Below are positions 1 to 8,271 of a DNA stretch of 64,000 nucleotides, in pieces. The first letter of the stretch is position 1; each line of letters begins with the position of its first letter. The position numbers and the translations under genes were made by a program. The stretch is from Centipeda flueggei ATCC 43531 (lineage in GTDB: Bacteria; Bacillota; Negativicutes; Selenomonadales; Selenomonadaceae), in the NCBI RefSeq assembly GCF_000160695.1, contig NZ_GG694006.1, positions 1-64,000 on the forward strand, written 5' to 3'. Below the pieces are notes generated by a model that was not told the DNA's origin, did no database searches, and saw nothing but the letters and a program-made list of their open reading frames with translations.

Positions 1-214
1 TTAAGCAGCGAAACGGAAGCGTCGGAGCGTAAGCGACAGACGCTGACGATTGAGTCGCTTAGTCGATGTTTGTAAAGCAAATGTCGACTGTGACTTAGAG
101 TACTCGACGTTGACGCAGTCAATGTCGACAGTAACTCAAAGGTACAAGCCTACAAATACAATTTGCTTACAGTTTCTTCTGTGAAGTTTTGAGTGAGCAA
201 GACTCATTCAAGCA
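1..214 (+). other. rRNA operon spacer (probably 23S-5S) with two tandem hairpins
   Basis: No gene is seen here. The stretch lies directly before the 5S gene, so it is most likely the 23S-5S spacer, but the end of 23S itself is not in the window. Two consecutive hairpins can be drawn: about 71-97 (stem of roughly 11 pairs with two G-U, loop taaa) and about 108-136 (11 pairs, loop gca). Both carry a gtcgac-type arm, followed by gtgact in one and agtaact in the other, so they look like duplicated units. They may be RNase processing sites. Confidence 0.6.
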
Positions 215-330
215 TGCGGTGATGATGCCTGGACGGTACCACCTGTTCCCATTCCGAACACAGCAGTTAAGCGTCCACAGGCCGAGGGTACTTCGTTGGA
301 GACGACGTGGGAGACTAGGTAGTTGCCGCA
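215..330 (+). rRNA. rrf: 5S ribosomal RNA
   Basis: Typical 5S sequence of about 116 bases. The terminal helix forms between tgcggt at the start and gccgca at the end, and the core ccattccgaacacagcagtt and the gagactaggt segment near the 3' end are hallmarks of 5S rRNA. It is the last rRNA gene of the operon, followed by two tRNA genes and a terminator. The ends are placed from the terminal helix and may be off by one or two bases. Confidence 0.95.
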
Positions 331-381
331 AGGATAGAACTCGTGAATGACGTGTTCACGAGTTCTATTTATAAATAACAT

Positions 382-458
382 GGCGGCTTTGGTGAAGCGG
401 TTAACACACTGGATTGTGGCTCCAGCATGCATGGGTTCGATCCCCATAAGTCGCCCCA
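382..458 (+). tRNA. tRNA-His (GTG anticodon)
   Basis: Cloverleaf with anticodon GTG at 416-418 in a ctgga/tccag stem, T-arm gggttcgatcccc and encoded CCA at 456-458. The extra 5' G at 382 pairs with C73 at 455, which is the identity element of histidine tRNA. It is co-transcribed with the upstream 5S gene. Confidence 0.96.
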
Positions 459-459
459 T

Positions 460-535
460 AGGGGTATAGCTCAACTGGTAGAGCAACGGTCTCCAAAACC
501 GTAGGTTGTGAGTTCAAGTCTTACTGCCCCTGCCA
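460..535 (+). tRNA. tRNA-Trp (CCA anticodon)
   Basis: Seventy-six-base cloverleaf one base after tRNA-His. The anticodon is CCA at 493-495 (stem acggt/accgt), the acceptor stem is aggggta/tgcccct, and the 3' CCA is encoded at 533-535. It is the last gene of the rRNA transcription unit. Confidence 0.95.
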
Positions 536-546
536 TTGAGGTTCAG

Positions 547-572
547 CCGTATCGATTTGATACGGTTTTTTT
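547..572 (+). terminator. Intrinsic terminator of the rRNA-tRNA operon
   Basis: Stem ccgtatc/gatacgg around loop gattt, followed by seven T. It lies twelve bases after the CCA end of tRNA-Trp. Confidence 0.9.
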
Positions 573-592
573 GTTCTTTTATGTTCTTTTTC

Positions 593-621
593 TTGTCAAA
601 CGTTTCATTATGGTGTAGAAT
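593..621 (+). promoter_or_regulatory. Sigma-70 promoter for the 674 gene
   Basis: TTGTCA at 593-598, a 17-base spacer, and TAGAAT at 616-621. A strong ribosome site (aaggagg) follows upstream of the ATG at 674. Confidence 0.8.
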
Positions 622-673
622 GGCGAACAGCAAAATGATTTTTTTGCCTTGAATTTAAGGAGGAGATCTATCC

Positions 674-1231
674 ATGAAGAAATTCGTCCAAATGGCGCTT
701 GCTTTGTGCCTTATGCTGCTTGCCGTACAGGTGAGCGCATCTCCCTATACGGATAAAGTGACGCTTCCCGAGGGAGCAGTGATTACAAATGTTAATCGTT
801 TGGCGATCGGTGCACCTCTTTATGTACAGGTCGAGGATACGGCTCCTTCCATTGAGATCCTGACCCAGGTTGTTGCAGATGCTGCCCGTGTGACGCGTAC
901 TAACGTAGTCAGCTATGATACGGTGGTGAACGGGGTCAAGGAGAGCAAGGGCGTTGATCTGAAGACACTTCCGCGCCGTGATGCTGCGAAGACGTTTAAG
1001 GAAAATGTTGCCTCCTTTGCTGATGCCTATGTGATTCTGACGGTAGCAAACAATAGCCGTACGGTCTTTTTCTTTGATGTCTATCGCTCCGGTTCGAATG
1101 AGCTTCTCTATACCTATGAGGTGCGTGCGAATTCGACGGACGGCAATACGGTTGCAACGTTTTCCAGTCTTTCCGAGCAGTTCTATAAGAACTGGCAGCG
1201 TTCGGTGGATGCGCAGAATAAGGGGAAATAA
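674..1231 (+). CDS. Exported protein of unknown function (185 aa)
   Basis: I do not recognise a family. The first 22 or so residues form a clear Sec signal peptide (MKKF, a Leu/Ala-rich core, cleavage near VSA-SPY). The mature protein of about 160 residues has no cysteine and mixed alpha/beta character, with a central stretch rich in short polar residues. It is monocistronic: its own promoter lies at 593-621, the ribosome site is aaggagg seven to ten bases before the ATG, and an intrinsic terminator follows. In a diderm Firmicute such a product would be periplasmic. Coding sequence and start are secure; function is unknown. Confidence 0.88.
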   Translation: MKKFVQMALALCLMLLAVQVSASPYTDKVTLPEGAVITNVNRLAIGAPLYVQVEDTAPSIEILTQVVADAARVTRTNVVSYDTVVNGVKESKGVDLKTLPRRDAAKTFKENVASFADAYVILTVANNSRTVFFFDVYRSGSNELLYTYEVRANSTDGNTVATFSSLSEQFYKNWQRSVDAQNKGK

Positions 1232-1244
1232 TCAGATATATCCG

Positions 1245-1269
1245 GCTCCCACTCTGTGGGAGCTTTTTT
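1245..1269 (+). terminator. Intrinsic terminator
   Basis: Perfect eight-pair stem gctcccac/gtgggagc with loop tct, then six T. It ends the transcript of the exported protein at 674. Confidence 0.92.
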
Positions 1270-1310
1270 GTTGAATAAGGAAATTTTGTAGCATCTGCTC
1301 ATAATTTTGG

Positions 1311-1339
1311 TTGACAAAGATGCTGCACTATAATAAGAT
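1311..1339 (+). promoter_or_regulatory. Sigma-70 promoter for typA
   Basis: Consensus TTGACA at 1311-1316, a 17-base spacer, and TAAGAT at 1334-1339, about 45 bases before the typA start. Confidence 0.8.
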
Positions 1340-1384
1340 AGACACACTATCTTTTGGACGGATGCAGGGGAGGCACATCTTTTT

Positions 1385-3202
1385 ATGGTGACGAATGAAA
1401 AACTGCGCAATATCGCAATTATTGCACATGTTGATCATGGTAAGACAACACTTGTCGATGCGATGCTGAAGCAAAGTCATGTGTTTCGCTCGAATGAACA
1501 GGTGAATGAGCGCGTGATGGACTCGGGCGATATTGAGCGCGAACGCGGCATTACGATTCTTTCGAAGAATACGGCGATCCTTTATGATGGAATCAAGATC
1601 AATATTGTAGATACACCGGGACATGCTGATTTCGGCGGTGAGGTGGAGCGCGTTCTCAACATGGTGGACGGCGTACTCTTGCTTGTTGACGCATTCGAGG
1701 GACCGATGCCCCAGACGAAGTACGTGCTGCGCAAGGCACTTGAACAGGGGTTGAAGCCGATCGTGGTCATTAATAAGATTGACCGTCCGGATCAGCGTGT
1801 GGACGATGTATATGATGAGGTTCTAGAGCTCTTTATGGAGCTCGATGCAGACGACGATCAGCTCGATTTTCCTGTGATCTATGCGGCGGCGCGTGACGGT
1901 ATCGCAAAATTCAAGATGGAGGACATGAACGACAATCTTGAGCCGCTGATGCAGACGATTGTGAAGGAGATTCCGGCCCCGCAGGGCGATGCGGATGGCC
2001 CTCTGCAGATGATGGTGACGACGCTTGAGGCGGATGACTATGTTGGGCGTGTTGCCATCGGCCGCGTGATTCGGGGGTCGGTGCGTCCCAATCAGAATGT
2101 AGTTGTGATCAGTGGTGACCATGAGACGAAGGCGAAAGTCGGCAAGGTCTATGTCTATCAAGGACTCAAGCGTGTCGAGGTGGATGAGGCAGGTATGGGC
2201 GAGATTGTTGCTCTGACTGGCCTCGGTGATGTGAGTATTGGGTACACGGTAGCGGACGCAGAGAATCCGGAGGCGCTGCCGACGATTAATATTGATGAGC
2301 CGACTCTCTCGATGACCTTTGGTGTCAATACGAGTCCCTTTGCGGGCCGCGAGGGGCAGTTCGTCACCTCCCGCCATCTGCGTGATCGTCTGTTCAAGGA
2401 GATTGAGACCAATGTTGCTATGCACGTTGAGGAGACGGATTCTGCCGATGTGTTTAAGGTATCGGGACGCGGTGAGCTTCATCTGTCGATTCTGATCGAG
2501 CAGATGCGTCGTGAGGGCTACGAGCTGCAGGTCGGAAAGCCAGAGGTTGTCTATAAGATGATCAATGGCCAGAAGTGCGAGCCGATGGAGAATCTGACGG
2601 TCGAGGTGCCGCAGGAGTACATGGGCGCGGTCATGGAGGCTCTCGGCACACGTAAGGCAGAGCTGTCGAATATGACGGAGCTCTCGGGTTATATCCGCAT
2701 GGAGTTCTTCATCCCTGCACGCGGGCTGATCGGCTTCCGTTCTGAACTTCTGACGAGTACGAAGGGCAACGGTATCATGAATCATGTCTTCCACGGCTAC
2801 GTGCCGTATAAGGGGGATATGACGGGGCGTTCGCACGGGTCACTTGTTGCGTTTGAGCAGGGGGAGACGACAGGCTACGGAATCTTCTCGCTGCAGGATC
2901 GCGGTACGATGTTCATCTCGCCGGGGCAGCAGGTCTATGAGGGCATGATCGTCGGAGAGAATTCACGCGATATCGATATGGATATCAATCCGTGCAAGAA
3001 GAAGAATGTCACGAATATGCGTACGTCTGCCTCGGATGAGGCAATCCGTCTCACACCGCCCCGTATTCTGAGCCTTGAGCAGGCGTTGGAGTATATCAAT
3101 GACGATGAGCTCGTCGAAGTGACACCGGAGAATATTCGTCTGCGCAAGGCGATTCTCGATCGTACAGCACGCGGTCGTGCGGCGAAGAATGCCCGTAAGT
3201 AA
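1385..3202 (+). CDS. typA: Translational GTPase TypA/BipA
   Basis: Ribosome-associated GTPase of the EF-G-like family, involved in 50S assembly and stress or low-temperature growth. At 605 residues it has the usual family length. G motifs are visible: the P-loop AHVDHGKTT near residue 15, the switch I core RERGITI near 60, DTPGHADF near 78 and NKID near 130. These are followed by beta-barrel domain II, an EF-G-V-like domain and the TypA-specific C-terminal domain. The ribosome site (ggggagg) is eleven bases before the ATG, slightly long. It is transcribed alone from its own promoter; no clear terminator was seen after it. Confidence 0.98.
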   Translation: MVTNEKLRNIAIIAHVDHGKTTLVDAMLKQSHVFRSNEQVNERVMDSGDIERERGITILSKNTAILYDGIKINIVDTPGHADFGGEVERVLNMVDGVLLLVDAFEGPMPQTKYVLRKALEQGLKPIVVINKIDRPDQRVDDVYDEVLELFMELDADDDQLDFPVIYAAARDGIAKFKMEDMNDNLEPLMQTIVKEIPAPQGDADGPLQMMVTTLEADDYVGRVAIGRVIRGSVRPNQNVVVISGDHETKAKVGKVYVYQGLKRVEVDEAGMGEIVALTGLGDVSIGYTVADAENPEALPTINIDEPTLSMTFGVNTSPFAGREGQFVTSRHLRDRLFKEIETNVAMHVEETDSADVFKVSGRGELHLSILIEQMRREGYELQVGKPEVVYKMINGQKCEPMENLTVEVPQEYMGAVMEALGTRKAELSNMTELSGYIRMEFFIPARGLIGFRSELLTSTKGNGIMNHVFHGYVPYKGDMTGRSHGSLVAFEQGETTGYGIFSLQDRGTMFISPGQQVYEGMIVGENSRDIDMDINPCKKKNVTNMRTSASDEAIRLTPPRILSLEQALEYINDDELVEVTPENIRLRKAILDRTARGRAAKNARK

Positions 3203-3254
3203 GTCTTGTCCAATAAAATCCTTCGATCATAGAATTATTTTGTCAAAGATGTGC

Positions 3255-3283
3255 TTGCTTTTCTGAAAGAAATATGATAGTAT
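3255..3283 (+). promoter_or_regulatory. Probable sigma-70 promoter for sepF
   Basis: TTGCTT at 3255-3260, a 17-base spacer, and TAGTAT at 3278-3283, about 75 bases before the sepF start. Confidence 0.65.
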
Positions 3284-3357
3284 GTCTGCGTTAGCAAGAT
3301 GAGGTTTTGTCGCCAATTTTAGGCAGCGCTTAGAGAAATCGAGGAAGGAAGAGGTAA

Positions 3358-3909
3358 ATGGGTGCAGATTCGTTGTTTTCACGAGTGAAAGATATGTTTT
3401 CACACGTGGTGGACTCATTTCTACCGACCGATGAAGAAGATGATGAGGAGGATATCCTGGAGCAGCAGGCGTCACCGGCCATTCAGGCGACACAGGCGGC
3501 ACAGAACGTTGCTTCCGCGCGCCGTGTAGCCAATGGCGGTACGGTTCCTTTCTCCGCGCCTTCTCCTTCCTCTTCTTTCCAGACGCCGCGTACGCCGGCA
3601 ATGGGGGAGGGCGGAACGACCCCGTTGACCGTACATACGACAAAGGTATCAGAGCTGCGGGTGCGCATTCATCGTCCGCGCCGCTATGATGATGCGGCTC
3701 CTGCTGTTGTGCAGCTGAAGCAGGGGATTGCAATTGCGGTTAATTTTGACTGCATGAATCATCCTGAGCGACGTCGCGTTTGCGACTTCCTAAATGGTGC
3801 CTGCTACGTGATGCATGGTACAGCACATGTGGTGTCGAGCACGATCATCCTCTATGCGCCCAAAGGGGTTGATGTGACCGAGGCACTTGCTATGACGCAG
3901 TCAAACTGA
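3358..3909 (+). CDS. sepF: Cell division protein SepF
   Basis: SepF bundles FtsZ filaments and ties them to the membrane during septation. The N-terminus (residues 1-20) is an amphipathic helix of the membrane-anchor type. A long acidic and Ser/Pro/Ala-rich linker (about 25-95) follows, and then the conserved SepF core, including RRYDDA, NFDCMN and the signature CDFLNGACYVMHG near residues 141-153. At 183 residues it is slightly long because of the linker. The start is set by gaggaagaggtaa just before the ATG. It has its own promoter and terminator. In many Firmicutes sepF sits in the ylm/dcw region; here it stands alone between typA and rpsB. Confidence 0.92.
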   Translation: MGADSLFSRVKDMFSHVVDSFLPTDEEDDEEDILEQQASPAIQATQAAQNVASARRVANGGTVPFSAPSPSSSFQTPRTPAMGEGGTTPLTVHTTKVSELRVRIHRPRRYDDAAPAVVQLKQGIAIAVNFDCMNHPERRRVCDFLNGACYVMHGTAHVVSSTIILYAPKGVDVTEALAMTQSN

Positions 3910-3923
3910 ATGACGACGCAAAC

Positions 3924-3953
3924 ATGGAGGGATAGCATTCCTCCATATTTTTT
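3924..3953 (+). terminator. Intrinsic terminator after sepF
   Basis: Stem atggaggga/ttcctccat (one G-U) with a five-base loop, followed by a T-rich tail (attttttg). Confidence 0.85.
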
Positions 3954-3975
3954 GTGTAAAATTTTTTGGAGGGCG

Positions 3976-4004
3976 TTGTTTTACTGGTGACGGTATGTTA
4001 TAAT
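3976..4004 (+). promoter_or_regulatory. Sigma-70 promoter for rpsB
   Basis: TTGTTT at 3976-3981, a 17-base spacer, and perfect TATAAT at 3999-4004. The leader to the rpsB ATG is about 100 bases, long enough for S2 autoregulation, but no known leader motif was recognised. Confidence 0.85.
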
Positions 4005-4110
4005 ACGCCCTAGTGTGAAAAAGCACGCGTTTCCGATAGCCGTTCTGTGCTGCATTCTGTGCGGTGGTACGGCGGATGAGGGACGCGGAAGAACAACAGG
4101 AGGTATTTCC

Positions 4111-4815
4111 ATGGCAGTAATTTCTATGAAGCAGCTTCTGGAGGCGGGGGTCCATTTTGGGCATCAGACGCGCCGCTGGAACCCGAAGATGGCGCGTTAT
4201 ATCTTTACGGAGCGCAACGGAATCTACATCATCGATCTGCAGAAGACGGTACGCAAGGTGGACGAGGCGTACAACTTCCTCCGCAGTGTTGCGCAGGAAG
4301 GCAAGTCCGTCCTCTTCATTGGTACGAAGAAGCAGGCGCAGGAGGCAATCCGTGAGGAGGCGCTCCGTGCAAATATGTTCTATGTCAACGAGCGCTGGCT
4401 CGGCGGCATGATGACGAACTTCCAGACGATTCAGCGTCGTATTCATCGCCTCAAGACACTCGAGGAGATGGAGGAGAACGGCACGTTTGAGGTTCTTACG
4501 AAGAAGGAAGTGCAGGGGCTGCGTCACGAGAAAGAGAAGCTTGAGCGCTATCTGGGCGGTATTAAGGAGATGAACCGTCTGCCGGGTGCACTCTTCGTCG
4601 TTGATCCGCGCAAGGAGCGCATTGCGGTTGCTGAGGCACGCAAGCTGAATATTCCTATCGTTGCGATTGTCGATACGAACTGTGATCCGGACGAGATCGA
4701 CTATGTGATTCCGGGCAATGACGATGCGATTCGTGCCGTCAAGCTTCTCACGGGCTGCATGGCAGACGCTGTGCTTGAGGGCAGCCAAGGAGGCGCGCAG
4801 GAAGCGGAAGAATAA
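4111..4815 (+). CDS. rpsB: Small-subunit ribosomal protein S2
   Basis: S2 of the 30S subunit, 234 residues, the normal length. The N-terminal signature [21 protein letters not shown] is unmistakable, with the coiled-coil extension around residues 100-160 ([28 protein letters not shown]) and the second S2 signature around [19 protein letters not shown]. The open frame extends upstream to a GTG at 4015, but the ATG at 4111 has the strong site caggagg and matches the family start. Promoter at 3976-4004. An intrinsic terminator lies between it and tsf, so tsf is probably expressed by partial readthrough. Confidence 0.98.
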   Translation: MAVISMKQLLEAGVHFGHQTRRWNPKMARYIFTERNGIYIIDLQKTVRKVDEAYNFLRSVAQEGKSVLFIGTKKQAQEAIREEALRANMFYVNERWLGGMMTNFQTIQRRIHRLKTLEEMEENGTFEVLTKKEVQGLRHEKEKLERYLGGIKEMNRLPGALFVVDPRKERIAVAEARKLNIPIVAIVDTNCDPDEIDYVIPGNDDAIRAVKLLTGCMADAVLEGSQGGAQEAEE

Positions 4816-4825
4816 TAGAATGCAG

Positions 4826-4863
4826 TGGGGTAAGGGAGTGTTATCCCCTTACCCATTTTTTTT
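4826..4863 (+). terminator. Terminator/attenuator between rpsB and tsf
   Basis: Long stem (tgggg-taaggg pairing with ccccttaccca, one bulged G) followed by eight or nine T. No promoter was found between it and tsf, so it probably sets the S2 to EF-Ts ratio by partial termination. Confidence 0.85.
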
Positions 4864-4887
4864 GGAATGATCGTAGGAGGAACAATG

Positions 4888-5754
4888 ATGGCAATTAGTG
4901 CGGCAATGGTAAAGGAACTGCGTGAGCGTACAGGCGCGGGTATGATGGACTGCAAGAAGGCTCTTGCAGAGACAAACGGCGATATGCAGCAGGCGATTGA
5001 CTATCTGCGTGAGAAGGGAATTGCAAAGGCGGAAAAAAAGGCAGGTCGTGTTGCCGCTGAGGGTGCTGTAACGGCATACCTTACGCCCGATGCGAAGGTC
5101 GGTGCTATCGTTGAGATCAACTGCGAGACAGATTTTGCTGCAGGGAATGAGCAGTTCCGTGAGCTCAGCGCAAAGGTCGCAAAGCACATTGCTGAGACAA
5201 ATCCGGCAGATCTCGATGTGCTGAATGCGAGCACACTTGATGGCAAGGAGGTTGCCTCCCTCATCACCGAGGCAACGGCAACGATTGGGGAGAAGATCTC
5301 CCTGCGCCGCTTCGTTCGCTATGAAAGCGCGGGGCGCATTGCGGTATACATCCATATGGGCGGCAAGATCGGTGTCCTCGTCGAGCTCTCCGGTGGAGAT
5401 GAGCAGCTCGGCAAGGATATTGCGATGCAGATCGCAGCAGCGGCGCCGCTTGCTGTTGATCGTGCCGGTGTAACAGCAGATCATATCGAGCATGAGAAGG
5501 AAGTCCTCCGCAAACAGGCACTTGAGGAGGGAAAGCCCGAGAAGATCATCGAGAAGATGGTTGAGGGACGTATCAACAAGTTCTATGAGGAAGTCTGCCT
5601 GCTTGAACAGAAATTCGTCAAGGATCCGGAGAAAAAGATCGCTGATGTGCTTGGTCCGGTAGAGATCAAGGCGTTCACACGCTTCCAGTTGGGGGAGGGC
5701 ATCGAAAAGAAGCAGGAAGATTTTGCTGCGGAAGTTGCTGCACAGATGAAGTAA
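4888..5754 (+). CDS. tsf: Elongation factor Ts
   Basis: EF-Ts is the guanine nucleotide exchange factor for EF-Tu. From the ATG at 4888 the protein has 288 residues. The UBA-like N-terminal domain carries the signature [18 protein letters not shown], followed by the core subdomains ([11 protein letters not shown] near residue 75, with TDF contacting EF-Tu) and a C-terminal module. Start choice: ATGs at 4885 and 4888 follow aggagg (4875-4880), and 4888 gives the better spacing; the upstream ATG at 4867 precedes the ribosome site and is rejected. It lies directly downstream of rpsB behind an attenuator-type terminator. Confidence 0.97.
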   Translation: MAISAAMVKELRERTGAGMMDCKKALAETNGDMQQAIDYLREKGIAKAEKKAGRVAAEGAVTAYLTPDAKVGAIVEINCETDFAAGNEQFRELSAKVAKHIAETNPADLDVLNASTLDGKEVASLITEATATIGEKISLRRFVRYESAGRIAVYIHMGGKIGVLVELSGGDEQLGKDIAMQIAAAAPLAVDRAGVTADHIEHEKEVLRKQALEEGKPEKIIEKMVEGRINKFYEEVCLLEQKFVKDPEKKIADVLGPVEIKAFTRFQLGEGIEKKQEDFAAEVAAQMK

Positions 5755-5766
5755 AATGACATGAGG

Positions 5767-5793
5767 AGAGCTGCCCGTCGGCAGCTCTTTTTT
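5767..5793 (+). terminator. Intrinsic terminator after tsf
   Basis: Perfect nine-pair stem agagctgcc/ggcagctct with loop cgtc, followed by six T. Confidence 0.93.
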
Positions 5794-5825
5794 GCAGATG
5801 GTCTGCGGATTTTTTTGAAAAAGTA

Positions 5826-5834
5826 TGCTATAAT
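5826..5834 (+). promoter_or_regulatory. Extended -10 promoter for the pyrH operon
   Basis: TGC followed by perfect TATAAT (5829-5834) makes an extended -10 element. The -35 region is poor. It probably drives the run from pyrH to the 7146 gene. Confidence 0.7.
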
Positions 5835-5866
5835 GGCGCAGAGAATGTGCGTGAGGAGGAGTCGTC

Positions 5867-6592
5867 TTGGAAACGAAATATCGTCGCGTCGTATTGAAAC
5901 TGAGCGGAGAGGCATTGGCAGGAGATCAGAGATTTGGGATCAACCCGCAGGTGGTTGAGGAAATTGCGTCACAGATAAAAAAGGTGCGCGATCATGGCAT
6001 CGATGTTGCTATTGTTGTCGGCGGAGGGAATATCTGGCGTGGTCTTGCCGGCAGTGCCAAGGGGATGGATCGTACAACAGCGGACTATATGGGGATGATG
6101 GCGACGGTGATGAATGCGCTTGCCCTGCAGGATGCGCTCGAAAAACAGCATGTCGATACGCGCGTCCAGAGTGCAATTGAGATGCGTCAGATTGCGGAGC
6201 CGTATATTCGTCGCCGCGCTATCCGCCACATGGAAAAGGGGCGTGTTGTGATCTTCGGTGCAGGGACGGGCAATCCGTATTTTTCGACGGATACTACGGC
6301 AGCGCTGCGCGCAGCCGAGATTGAGGCGGATGTCATCCTGATGGCGAAGAAGGGGACGGACGGGATCTATGATTCTGACCCGAACAAGAACCCGAATGCC
6401 AAACGGTTTGAGACGTTGACCTATATTGATATTCTTAACAAGGGGCTGGCGGTCATGGATGCGACGGCGACCAGTCTTTGTATGGAAAACAAGATCCCCA
6501 TGGTGGTGTTTAGTATCGATGTGCATGAGAATATTGCGCGTGCATCGTTTGGGGAGCCGATTGGAACGACGGTAGGAGGCGAAGCTGTATGA
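5867..6592 (+). CDS. pyrH: UMP kinase
   Basis: Bacterial-type UMP kinase of the amino-acid kinase fold: UMP + ATP to UDP + ADP, an essential step to all pyrimidine nucleotides. It has 241 residues, the standard length. Visible motifs are [10 protein letters not shown] near the N-terminus, VGGGNIWRG near residue 50, and [20 protein letters not shown] near 125-145. Translation probably starts at TTG 5867, seven bases after gaggagg; no alternative ATG fits the conserved N-terminus. It is followed by frr with a four-base overlap, the usual Firmicutes order. Confidence 0.97.
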   Translation: METKYRRVVLKLSGEALAGDQRFGINPQVVEEIASQIKKVRDHGIDVAIVVGGGNIWRGLAGSAKGMDRTTADYMGMMATVMNALALQDALEKQHVDTRVQSAIEMRQIAEPYIRRRAIRHMEKGRVVIFGAGTGNPYFSTDTTAALRAAEIEADVILMAKKGTDGIYDSDPNKNPNAKRFETLTYIDILNKGLAVMDATATSLCMENKIPMVVFSIDVHENIARASFGEPIGTTVGGEAV

Positions 6593-7146
6593 TCAAGGAT
6601 ATTCTGTCAAAGCATGAGGAAAATATGAATAAGGCGATCGATGTGCTTCGTCGTGAGTTCTCGTCCCTGCGTGCGGGTCGTGCGACACCGAATCTCCTGG
6701 ATAAGGTGATGGTCCCTTACTATGGCACACCGACCTCGGTCAATCAGCTTGCCAAGGTGACAGTGCCTGAGCCGCATATGATCGTTATCACTCCGTGGGA
6801 AAAAGCAATTCTGCACGAGATTGAGATTGCAATTTCGAAATCCGATCTTGGTCTTTCGCCGAATTCCGATGGAAATGTCATTCGTCTTGCAATTCCACAG
6901 CCAACGCAGGAGCGCCGCAAGGAGCTGATTAAGACGGTCGGAAAGAAGACGGAGGAAGCGAAGGTCGCGCTGCGCAACATCCGCCGTGATGCAAATGAGG
7001 CGATCAAGAAGCTCGAGAAGGACAAGGAAATCAACGAGGATGAGTCTAAACGCGGGCAGGACTCCGTGCAGAAGCTTGTTGATAAGTTTGTCAAGCAGAT
7101 GGATGAGATGCGTACGGCAAAGGAAAAAGAGGTCATGGAGATCTGA
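6589..7146 (+). CDS. frr: Ribosome recycling factor
   Basis: RRF splits the post-termination ribosome together with EF-G. Exactly 185 residues, as in most bacteria. The three-helix bundle segments are clear: [17 protein letters not shown] near residues 23-39, the beta-rich domain II ([14 protein letters not shown] ... [11 protein letters not shown]), and the long C-terminal helices with [17 protein letters not shown] overlap with pyrH means coupled translation. The next small gene overlaps its stop codon by one base. Confidence 0.98.
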   Translation: MIKDILSKHEENMNKAIDVLRREFSSLRAGRATPNLLDKVMVPYYGTPTSVNQLAKVTVPEPHMIVITPWEKAILHEIEIAISKSDLGLSPNSDGNVIRLAIPQPTQERRKELIKTVGKKTEEAKVALRNIRRDANEAIKKLEKDKEINEDESKRGQDSVQKLVDKFVKQMDEMRTAKEKEVMEI

Positions 7147-7379
7147 TGCAGGATTCCTTTTCGGCACGCCCGTGGGACGAAGTTCGTCGAGAACTTGATG
7201 CGGCAGGTGTTCCGTATGTTGTAACGACGACATGTGCTTCGCGGCAGTTTTTCCCTGTAGACAAGGTGCATCCTTATGTCCTTCGTGTTCGAAGGGAAGG
7301 GGAGGGATATGCGGTGACGCTTGCCGCTCTCCCTCTGCGGAGTGCAGCGGTTGCTGCCTATGAAGAATATCTCCGCTGA
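7146..7379 (+). CDS. Small conserved-type protein, function unknown (77 aa)
   Basis: I do not recognise a family. The gene starts at an ATG whose A is the last base of the frr stop codon and ends just before the operon terminator, so it is the last cistron of the pyrH-frr unit. It has no signal peptide and no membrane segment. Residues CASRQFFPVDKVHPYVLRVRREG in the middle alternate basic and hydrophobic, suggesting a small beta-rich domain. Base composition matches the neighbours. Tight coupling to frr and the good terminator support a real gene. Confidence 0.72.
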   Translation: MQDSFSARPWDEVRRELDAAGVPYVVTTTCASRQFFPVDKVHPYVLRVRREGEGYAVTLAALPLRSAAVAAYEEYLR

Positions 7380-7387
7380 ACGCGCGG

Positions 7388-7420
7388 CACCCCTTTCGGC
7401 ATTTGCCGAAGGGGTGTTTT
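7388..7420 (+). terminator. Intrinsic terminator after the pyrH-frr unit
   Basis: Twelve-pair hairpin cacccctt-cggc/gccg-aaggggtg with one bulged T and loop attt, then four T. Confidence 0.85.
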
Positions 7421-7462
7421 GGTCATGGAATCGTCTTGCGGATAGGAATGGAGCGAACGAGC

Positions 7463-8257
7463 ATGTGGAGAAAACTCTTTGGCAGCGCTGAGGGGGAAGT
7501 ACCATCTTCGGAAGCCTCCCTTTCAATGGATCATACAGGCTCTAAGGATATGCTGCCGCGCCATGTTGCCATTGTGATGGATGGGAATGGACGATGGGCG
7601 AAGGCAAAGGGGAAATCTCGTTCTACGGGACATGAAGCAGGAGCACGCACGCTCAAGCGCATTGTGCGGGCCGCATCGGAGATGGGGATCGAAGTGCTGA
7701 CCGTCTATGCTTTTTCGACGGAGAACTGGAAGCGTCCACATCGGGAAATCGACTTTTTGCTGCGGCTTTTTGATACATTTCTGGCACGGGAAATTGATGA
7801 GATGAATGCAGAACAGGTGCGTATTCGTTTTATCGGCCGGCGTGACCGCTTCTCGGATCATCTGCTTGCTCGTATGGAGGAAGCGGAGCATCGCACGGCA
7901 CAGAATACTGGTGTGCACTTTAATCTGGCAGCGAACTATGGCAGTCAGGATGAGATCCTGCGTGCCGTACGGACGCTGGCTGCCCGTGTGGAGAAAGGAG
8001 AGCTTCGTGCAGAAGAAATTGACGAAATACTCTTTTCCCATACACTTGATACGGCAGGGGATCCCCCCGTCGATCTCTTCATCCGTACGAGCGGCGATCT
8101 GCGACTGAGCAACTTCCTTCTGTGGCAGTCTGCCTATGCAGAGTTGTACTTTACGGAGACGCATTGGCCGGATTTTACGCCGGAGGAACTCGCGCATGCT
8201 ATTGAGGATTTCGCGGGACGGAGCCGTCGGTTTGGCGGCTTATCTGCGGAAGAATAG
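7463..8257 (+). CDS. uppS: Isoprenyl transferase (undecaprenyl diphosphate synthase)
   Basis: Cis-prenyltransferase that makes the C55 lipid carrier for peptidoglycan and other envelope polymers. Motifs: HVAIVMDGNGRWAK (catalytic Asp at residue 40), the substrate loop TVYAFSTENWKRP, and the C-terminal block RTSGDLRLSNFLLWQSAYAE with the downstream FTETHWPDF. The open frame begins at 7403 inside the preceding terminator; ATG 7463 with ggag nine bases before it is preferred (264 residues), and ATG 7448 is a second option. No clear promoter was seen right upstream, so some readthrough or a weak promoter may serve it. First gene of uppS-cdsA-rseP-ispG-proS. Confidence 0.95.
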   Translation: MWRKLFGSAEGEVPSSEASLSMDHTGSKDMLPRHVAIVMDGNGRWAKAKGKSRSTGHEAGARTLKRIVRAASEMGIEVLTVYAFSTENWKRPHREIDFLLRLFDTFLAREIDEMNAEQVRIRFIGRRDRFSDHLLARMEEAEHRTAQNTGVHFNLAANYGSQDEILRAVRTLAARVEKGELRAEEIDEILFSHTLDTAGDPPVDLFIRTSGDLRLSNFLLWQSAYAELYFTETHWPDFTPEELAHAIEDFAGRSRRFGGLSAEE

Positions 8258-8271
8258 ATGGGAGGCTGTCT

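Noticed and set aside
1-60. 3' end of 23S rRNA
   Set aside because: No recognisable 23S terminal sequence was seen; the stretch is treated as spacer.
4015-4110. N-terminal extension of rpsB that looks like a signal peptide
   Set aside because: It lies in the leader between the promoter and the strong ribosome site at 4098-4104; S2 proteins start at the ATG 4111 and are never exported.
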